Source: Bacteroidia bacterium (lineage in GTDB: Bacteria > Bacteroidota > Bacteroidia > Palsa-965). From it: a stretch of 64,000 bases of DNA. Positions 59,021 to 64,000 of the stretch are shown piece after piece. The position numbers and the translations under genes are program-made. Under the pieces are notes generated by a model, which saw nothing but the letters and a program-made list of their open reading frames with translations, made no database searches and was not told where the DNA came from. Within the stretch, counting starts at the first letter, position 1; every line of letters begins with the position of its first letter. Location of the stretch: contig JALONL010000001.1 of assembly GCA_025454955.1 (NCBI GenBank), positions 124,001-188,000 on the forward strand. The letters are read 5' to 3'.

Positions 59021-59281
59021 ATGAGCAAGGAGAACGCGGTAAAAATATTTGAACAGAAGCAGGTTCGCACACATTGGGATGAAAATGAAGAAAAGTGGTA
59101 TTTCTCTGTGGTTGATGTAGTTGCGGTATTAACAGACAGCCTTAATGCAAGAGATTATTGGTTTAAAATGAAAATCCGTGTTAAAACGGAAGATGGGCTT
59201 GAACTGTCGACAATTTGTCGACAGTTGAAAATGAAAGCCACGGATGGTAAAATGCGCGAAACAGAAGTGATTGCCATATAA
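59021..59281 (+). pseudogene. Truncated BRO-N (phage antirepressor-like) protein
   Basis: The 86-residue reading starts MSKENAVKIFEQKQVRTHWD and has EKWYFSVVDVVAVLTDSLNARDYWF, the BRO-N core. Full-length relatives continue for ~200 more residues after KMRETEV; here a stop comes at once. The surviving domain might still bind DNA, but it is most simply a remnant of a mobile element gene. Confidence 0.75.
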
Positions 59282-59346
59282 GCACTGTTACCGAAAATTC
59301 AATCAACTCTTCGGCCCTTGACTGAGGCATTTGAACTTAACAGGAA

Positions 59347-60120
59347 ATGATGGACAACAATTTTGAAACGCGCTACAAATCATTTACAACAGAAAAGCTG
59401 CTTAATATCGTTCGAAACCCAGGCGACTATCAACCGCAAGCGGTTGATGCAGCGCGAAAAGAACTTGAAAGCAGACAAGTAAAAGAATACGATACACTTA
59501 GTGAATCACAAACAACCCGGGCAACAGAGATACACGAGAAACAACAAGCCGCGCCGGAAACCAGCCCCGTCAACGCATTTGTTGCTTCGCTTGTGGAAAT
59601 TATTAATCCGGTTCAGCGCAAGCCAGCCACTATAGATTTAACCATAAAAAGAATTTCACTTTTTCTTGGAGTACTTTTTATTTATGATGTGTATAAAGAG
59701 TCGGGGTTTCTGAAATTCATGTTTACTGACCAAACCGCCGAATGGGACTTGCCAACGGTGCTGTATTTTCTTCCATTAATTACGTTATCCATTGCAGCCC
59801 TGCTTTTCTGGCGAAGGAAGAAAGCGGGCTGGATGCTTTCGGCCATTTATTTTTCATATACGGTTGCAGGAGCAATTCAAATGTGTCTTATTGCGCTCAA
59901 CAGCACTCCGTCAGGAATACCGGCACTTGATGAGCTTTTTCCGCCAGTATCGCCTGTGGTGTATATCGTATCAATGCTGTTTTTTGGCTGGTTGACATGG
60001 ATTTTGTGTAAACCCCGGTTAAGAGCGGCTTATCAGATCGATAATAAAACCATGTTCATTGTGCTTGCGCTTGGTGCAGGAATTAATTTTCTGACGGGAA
60101 TATTAATCACGATGTTTTAG
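59347..60120 (+). CDS. Uncharacterised membrane protein
   Basis: The 257-residue product has a soluble N-terminus with TTEKLLNIVRNPGDYQPQAVDAARKEL split over two helices (a pattern seen in other Bacteroidota membrane proteins), and about four membrane segments (ISLFLGVLFIYDVY, VLYFLPLITLSIAALLFW, LSAIYFSYTVAGAIQMC, VYIVSMLFFGWLTWIL, FIVLALGAGINFLTGIL). No family assigned. It stands alone at the right border of the accessory region. Confidence 0.65.
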   Translation: MMDNNFETRYKSFTTEKLLNIVRNPGDYQPQAVDAARKELESRQVKEYDTLSESQTTRATEIHEKQQAAPETSPVNAFVASLVEIINPVQRKPATIDLTIKRISLFLGVLFIYDVYKESGFLKFMFTDQTAEWDLPTVLYFLPLITLSIAALLFWRRKKAGWMLSAIYFSYTVAGAIQMCLIALNSTPSGIPALDELFPPVSPVVYIVSMLFFGWLTWILCKPRLRAAYQIDNKTMFIVLALGAGINFLTGILITMF

Positions 60121-60245
60121 TGTCATTCTAAAACACATTGTACAAAGCACTATGAAAAGCGTCGGGAAACATCGCCAGCCAATTAATCCGCAACCGTAGT
60201 TTATTTACAAGAACAGCATTGAGTGCTGGTTACGATAATAACTCC

Positions 60246-60977
60246 TCACTCCGAACAATAAAACCTCCCCAACCGATCCACATACCCGCTTTTACCCGCA
60301 TTCGCATCGGCAGCCGTGTAATGCACCACAAACGCCAGATCAAACAAAAACGGCTCGGCACGCACAAACACATACGGAATAACCGCCGCACCTGTGCTGT
60401 CCACAAACCCGAAATACTTCTCGCCGAAAGCCAGCGCACGGTTGCCCGAAAACTCGCTGAGGCGGCAGTAGGTGCATTCGGGTAAATTGTCCACGGCCAC
60501 CAGCTTGTCGAACTGGCTCATGTCGAGTTTGCGGAAGGGTTCGAGGGTGTCGCCGGTGCAGGAAATTGTGCCGGCGGTGCTGTCGGTGGTAACTGCGGCT
60601 ACCATGTTGTGGTCAATTACCAGCAGGTCGAAGTAGCGGGGCGACAGTAAAATGCTTCCGTCGAAACTCACCAATGCCTTGCGGCCTTCGTAAAGCAGGG
60701 TGATGGTGCCGAATGCCGCATCGCCCGGCTTGCCTTTGTAGTGCTGGAGTTCGTGGCCTTCGCGGTCTATCTGCCGCAGCGTGTCGTTGTCCACAACCAA
60801 TGCCTTGCCGTTTACAAACGGAAATGCGCGCTGGTAATTGAGCGGAATGCGGATGTTGAACGTGCTATCGACATAGCCCCAGGTGGTGCCTTTGTGAAAG
60901 GGAATGAGTTCGGGAATCTGCGCGGCGGCAAAGCACGGCAGCACGGCACAAAGCAATATTACGAGCGGGCGCATCAT
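60246..60977 (-). CDS. WG-repeat exported protein
   Basis: The 243-residue product has a signal peptide (to about residue 19, FAAA) and repeats of the WG type: GTTWGYVDSTFNIRIPLNYQ, FGFVDSTGAAVIPYVFVRA and SGYVDRLGRFY. WG repeats form beta structures in exported proteins with unknown partners. It overlaps by four bases with the start of the upstream HAD gene's stop region (60974-60977), so it is the last gene of the leftward operon. Confidence 0.85.
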   Translation of the reverse strand: MMRPLVILLCAVLPCFAAAQIPELIPFHKGTTWGYVDSTFNIRIPLNYQRAFPFVNGKALVVDNDTLRQIDREGHELQHYKGKPGDAAFGTITLLYEGRKALVSFDGSILLSPRYFDLLVIDHNMVAAVTTDSTAGTISCTGDTLEPFRKLDMSQFDKLVAVDNLPECTYCRLSEFSGNRALAFGEKYFGFVDSTGAAVIPYVFVRAEPFLFDLAFVVHYTAADANAGKSGYVDRLGRFYCSE

Positions 60978-61636
60978 GGCAGCAAATACTCATCAATCAA
61001 TTCGCGCACGCAGGCATCGCCGCCTTTGCGGCTGAGCACCACATGCACCATTTCTTTCACCGCCGCAGTGGCATCGGCCGGACAGGCACTGAAACCCACG
61101 GCACGGATAATGTCTTCGTCGTTCAGATCGTCGCCAACGAAGCATACCTGCGCGGGCGTAATGCCCAGTTCGCTGCACCAGCGGCCCAGCGTGTCGAGCT
61201 TGGGTACCTGCGACACTTCGATGAGCGGAATGTGCAAACGCATGGCCCGGCTTTCGATAAGCCGCGTGTTGAAGCCGTGACTGATAATGCCCGTTTTTAC
61301 GCCCTGTTTGCTTATCGCGCGCACCGCAAATCCGTCTTTGGCATTAAACTTTTTAAACTCGTCGCCGCTTTCGGTGTAGTACATTCCGCCGTCGGTCATT
61401 ACCCCGTCAATATCCATCACCAGCAGCTTAATATCGCGGCTGCGGAGGTTTTCTTTTTCCTCAATGGAGTTGCCCAGCAGCATATCGGCCGTGATATTGA
61501 AATGCGCAGCCACGGCGGCAAGCTGATCGGGCAGGGGATGACTCAGGTCGCGGATGCCGAGTTGTTGCGCCAGGTCGGCAGCGGCCACATTGTGGCGGTG
61601 CAGCAGGTAGTTGAGGTTGGCGGCGTAGCGGCTCAT
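60974..61636 (-). CDS. XRE-HTH fused to a KdsC-like HAD phosphatase
   Basis: The 220-residue product has an N-terminal ~55-residue Cro/C1-type helix-turn-helix (NYLLHRHNVAAADLAQQLG, AVAAHFNITADMLLG). Then follows a HAD domain of the KdsC type: LLVMDIDGVMTDGGMYY with Asp75 and Asp77, KDGFAVRAISKQGVKTGIIS, and VCFVGDDLNDEDIIRAVGFS. KdsC hydrolyses Kdo-8-phosphate, usually as a bare ~170-residue protein. The HTH fusion suggests DNA-linked regulation or a tether, but may only be a structural relic. It lies between aroF and the WG-repeat gene on one strand. Confidence 0.85.
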   Translation of the reverse strand: MSRYAANLNYLLHRHNVAAADLAQQLGIRDLSHPLPDQLAAVAAHFNITADMLLGNSIEEKENLRSRDIKLLVMDIDGVMTDGGMYYTESGDEFKKFNAKDGFAVRAISKQGVKTGIISHGFNTRLIESRAMRLHIPLIEVSQVPKLDTLGRWCSELGITPAQVCFVGDDLNDEDIIRAVGFSACPADATAAVKEMVHVVLSRKGGDACVRELIDEYLLP

Positions 61637-61642
61637 GCGGGC

Positions 61643-62641
61643 TTAAATAATTTGACGGCCAATGGCGTTGGCCACCGCTTTAAGCGAGCCGGTAAGTGCG
61701 CGGAACTCGTCGTGGTTGAGTTGCTGCGAGGCATCGCTCTTGGCTTCTTTCGGGTTCGGATGCACTTCAATGAGCAGCCCGTCAACACCCATAGCCGTGC
61801 AGGCGCGGGCCAGATCGGGCACACCGTAGGCATAGCCAATGGCGTGGCTCGGATCGAGAATTACGGGCAGGTTGGAATATTCCTTCATCCACGCCGCGCC
61901 GCAAAGATCGAGCGTGAATCGTGTTTTGGTTTCAAACGTGCGCAGGCCGCGTTCGCAAAGCATTACGTTGGGGTTGCCGCCGGCCAGTATAAACTCGGCA
62001 CACTGCACAAATTCCTGCAGTGTGGTGCCAAAGCCGCGTTTGAGCAATACAGGCTTGGTGGTTTTGCCGCAGCGTTTCAAAATGCCGTGGTCGTACATCG
62101 ACTTGGCGCCAATCTGAATAATATCGCTGTACTCAATTACCTCTTCAATGTGCGTGGCATCGCGCACCTCGGTAATGATGTTGAGTCCGTATTTCTCGCG
62201 CATTTTGGCCAACAGCTTCAACCCTTCCAGCCCCAGGCCCTGAAACGTATAGGGCGAAGTACGCGGCTTGAAAGCACCGGCGCGAAGCGTGGAAATATTC
62301 AGCTCCTTCATCAGTTGCGCGCTCTGCTCAATCTGCCCTTCCGACTCTACCGAGCACGGCCCGCCAATGAGCAGCGTATTGCCCGTATTGCCGCCAATGG
62401 TGATGTTGCCAATTTGCACGGTGCGTGTTTCCTTCTGCCAGGCACGGCTGCTGAGCTGCATATCGTCGCTGAGCACGGTAAATCGGTCGGTTTCGCCTTC
62501 AAACTGTGCGTCGAGCGTTTTTACCGACGACGAAGTGATGAGCACATAGCGGCCGAGATAATGAATGCAGAAAGCTTTCAACTGCTGTGCAATTTCCTGT
62601 GCACGGGCTTCCTGTACGGATGATTTGAGTTCGATAATCAT
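61643..62641 (-). CDS. aroF: 3-deoxy-7-phosphoheptulonate (DAHP) synthase, type I beta
   Basis: The 332-residue product has a ~70-residue ferredoxin-like N-terminal domain and a TIM barrel with LIGGPCSVES (94-100), LRAGAFKPRTSPYTFQGLGL, PVLLKRGFGTTLQEFVQ and VILDPSHAIG. This is the Ibeta DAHP synthase that condenses PEP and erythrose-4-phosphate to start the shikimate pathway. The N-terminal domain in relatives gives feedback control by Tyr or Phe. It lies between the epimerase-CBS gene and the HAD gene on the same strand with 6-base gaps, so the shikimate entry step shares a transcript with a KdsC-like protein. Confidence 0.92.
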   Translation of the reverse strand: MIIELKSSVQEARAQEIAQQLKAFCIHYLGRYVLITSSSVKTLDAQFEGETDRFTVLSDDMQLSSRAWQKETRTVQIGNITIGGNTGNTLLIGGPCSVESEGQIEQSAQLMKELNISTLRAGAFKPRTSPYTFQGLGLEGLKLLAKMREKYGLNIITEVRDATHIEEVIEYSDIIQIGAKSMYDHGILKRCGKTTKPVLLKRGFGTTLQEFVQCAEFILAGGNPNVMLCERGLRTFETKTRFTLDLCGAAWMKEYSNLPVILDPSHAIGYAYGVPDLARACTAMGVDGLLIEVHPNPKEAKSDASQQLNHDEFRALTGSLKAVANAIGRQII

Positions 62642-62647
62642 AATACG

Positions 62648-63679
62648 TTATGCCTCGCCTTTTACGAGGTTGAAGAAGGTGAGTGCGCCGGTTACCTTGC
62701 CCTGTGCATCGGTAACGGGAAGATAACTCACCGGAAATTGTTTCGATTTGATAAGCCGCAGCAGTTCCACCACCGAGGCATCTTCGCTCACAAACACCGG
62801 ATTGAAGTTCATGAGTTCGCTGTCGCTAAGTTCGTGAAGGTTGTGAATGTTGCGCAAAATGGCTTTGCGCACATCGGCGTTGCTCACAATGCCTTCGAGT
62901 GTGCCATCGGCCGTGGTGCAAATGGTAAAGCCCATTTGCCAGTCTTCAATAGTTTGCAGCAGTTGCCTGAAACTGCGGCTGTGCGGCGGCGAAAGCGGAA
63001 TTTCGTCGGTATTGAGCATGAAATCCTTCACCAGAAAATGCGACTCATTCTCCAGCGTTTTGAGCGAAAGCAACGCCATGCCCACGCTTGGCCCTTTAAA
63101 CAAAAACGAGCCCGACACCGAAGCATACACGCCCATATTGCGCAAAATGAACGATACCTCGCCGTTTACCCCGCCGTCCACATGAATACGTTTGGCCGGA
63201 TGGCGGCGGCGGAAGGCGCGTATTTTGCGAAAAATATCCTTGTTGAAAGCCCCGCCGCTTTTGCCGGGAATGGTGGCCATCATGAGAATAAAATCGTAAT
63301 CATCTTTCACCGCATCAAACACGTCAATTTCGCTGGCCGCCGTAATGGCCAGGCCGAAACGGGTGTGCGAGCCGTGCGGCGGTTTAATCTCGCGCAGCGA
63401 AGCGGGAATGTGCAGCGGCCCGGCAAGGTTTTCGTGCTGGAAGGTTACAAACTCCACCGGCGTGGCTTCGAGCAGGGGAAAATATTTTTCGGGATCGGAG
63501 GTAATGATGTGCAGATCGACCGGGGTGGATGAAATTTGGCGGATGCGGCGGATATCGTCAAACACGCGCACCTCGTCGTTGCAGTCCACATGAAAAAGAT
63601 CAATGCGGTGTGCATCGAGTGTTTGAATCACGCTGTCGAGCGGATCGGCGGTGGAGTAGATGGAGGCAGAAATTTTCAT
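62648..63679 (-). CDS. Ribulose-phosphate-3-epimerase-like barrel fused to a CBS pair
   Basis: The 343-residue product has an N-terminal RPE-like TIM barrel: ISASIYSTADPLDSVIQTL, IDLFHVDCNDEVRVFDDI, FILMMATIPGKSGGAFNKDI, RIHVDGGVNGEVSFILRNMG. The usual MTVNPGxxGQ is changed to MATIPGKSGGA. From ~220 two CBS motifs follow (ICTTADGTLEGIVSNADVRK and SKQFPVSYLPVTDAQGKVTG). CBS pairs bind adenosyl nucleotides and regulate enzymes such as KdsD. Such a fusion could be a controlled pentose-phosphate epimerase; activity is unproven. It opens the operon with aroF. Confidence 0.8.
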   Translation of the reverse strand: MKISASIYSTADPLDSVIQTLDAHRIDLFHVDCNDEVRVFDDIRRIRQISSTPVDLHIITSDPEKYFPLLEATPVEFVTFQHENLAGPLHIPASLREIKPPHGSHTRFGLAITAASEIDVFDAVKDDYDFILMMATIPGKSGGAFNKDIFRKIRAFRRRHPAKRIHVDGGVNGEVSFILRNMGVYASVSGSFLFKGPSVGMALLSLKTLENESHFLVKDFMLNTDEIPLSPPHSRSFRQLLQTIEDWQMGFTICTTADGTLEGIVSNADVRKAILRNIHNLHELSDSELMNFNPVFVSEDASVVELLRLIKSKQFPVSYLPVTDAQGKVTGALTFFNLVKGEA

Positions 63680-63733
63680 ACGGCCGGGCGGTGCAAAAGT
63701 ACGGAGTTTTCGGGCAGCGATGGCGGGAAATAA

Positions 63734-63774
63734 AAAAGCGGCACATCCGCCGTGTGGGTGGATGTGCCGCTTTT
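63734..63774 (-). terminator. Rho-independent terminator
   Basis: A perfect 15-bp stem (63734-63748 with 63760-63774) and an 11-base loop. On the minus strand it is followed by a T-run. It ends the gene that enters the window at 64000. Confidence 0.9.
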
Positions 63775-63787
63775 GTGCGATGTATGT

Positions 63788-64000
63788 TTAGTCGCGTTTG
63801 TTGAGGTCGATGCCGCCGGTGTTTCCGGGGGGCGGGGGCGGCGGCGGATTTTGCGGGTTCGTGGGAGGTGTCCAGTTTTGTTGCGGCGGAGTGGCCGGCG
63901 GCTGGTTCCAGTTGGGCTGCTGAGGCTGATTGGGGTTGTAACCAGGCTGGTTCCAGTTGGGCTGCTGGGGCGGGTTTTGGTTGTAACCAGGCTGGTTCCA
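63788..64000 (-). CDS. C-terminal end of a Pro/Gln/Asn-rich repeat protein, 5' part outside the window
   Basis: The 70-residue visible part is built from NWNQPGYN-type units (WNQPGYNQNPPQQPNWNQ, PGYNPNQPQQPNWNQPP) and a Pro run, ending TGGIDLNKRD-stop. Low-complexity tails like this are seen behind membrane-anchored DUF proteins in Bacteroidota. Nothing more can be told without the N-terminus. The gene runs leftward into the terminator at 63734-63774. Confidence 0.7.
   Translation of the reverse strand, partial: WNQPGYNQNPPQQPNWNQPGYNPNQPQQPNWNQPPATPPQQNWTPPTNPQNPPPPPPPGNTGGIDLNKRD

Noticed and set aside
60121..60240. Another attC-like site after the membrane protein gene at 59347
   Set aside because: Short CATCGCCAGCC and GCAAC pieces are present but no matching left half or core pair was found.

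Overview
The window looks like a chromosomal segment of a Bacteroidota bacterium, probably an environmental member of the class-level groups around Chitinophagales/Sphingobacteriales/Flavobacteriales. Support: several proteins end in type IX secretion (T9SS) sorting domains, there is a PorZ-like T9SS component, a DUF4175 protein, a Bacteroidota-type YbeY, and many starts are preceded by the Bacteroidota -7 promoter element TAnnTTTG. Core genes are G+C-rich, while several islands are clearly A+T-richer.

Layout. 1-5.1 kb: end of an ECF sigma gene, then an A+T-rich island (VOC protein, Ohr, broken SDR, HxlR regulator) flanked by a ~62-bp direct repeat next to tRNA-Cys, then folB and gltX. 5.1-9.9 kb: a helical-repeat protein, a T9SS cargo protein and a methyltransferase. 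9.9-11.1 kb: a two-gene cassette with an HExxH protein. 11.3-15.6 kb: a conserved operon DUF4175-ATPase-ybeY. 15.6-19.4 kb: a lipocalin-like protein, a membrane protein bracketed by a 28-bp direct repeat, and a photolyase/flavin-reductase pair. 19.5-25.2 kb: mnmG, a 1.4-kb gene-free stretch full of parS-like 16-mers, a methyltransferase, a DMT protein and a PLP enzyme. 25.6-30.5 kb: tRNA-Arg, porZ, recO and a class V aminotransferase. 30.6-41.2 kb: mixed accessory genes, including serine hydrolases, T9SS cargo, a UDG-like protein, a split spermidine-synthase-like pair and a HEPN cassette. 41.3-48.3 kb: an unusual ICMT-PAP2-Lgt fusion, a T9SS type B protein, and an ECF sigma factor with a SUMF1-domain partner. 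48.4-60.1 kb: A+T-rich, one-directional, mostly unrecognised genes separated by 110-140-bp imperfect inverted repeats that look like integron attC sites, plus several gene remnants. 60.2-64 kb: a WG-repeat protein, an XRE-HAD (KdsC-like) fusion, DAHP synthase, an epimerase-CBS fusion and the end of a Pro/Gln/Asn-rich protein.

The two strongest points for a second look are (i) a cluster of eight parS-like sites around mnmG, which suggests the chromosomal centromere and therefore proximity to the origin, and (ii) the integron-like cassette array at about 49-57 kb, for which no integrase is visible in the window. All family assignments come from reading motifs by eye; no database search was run.
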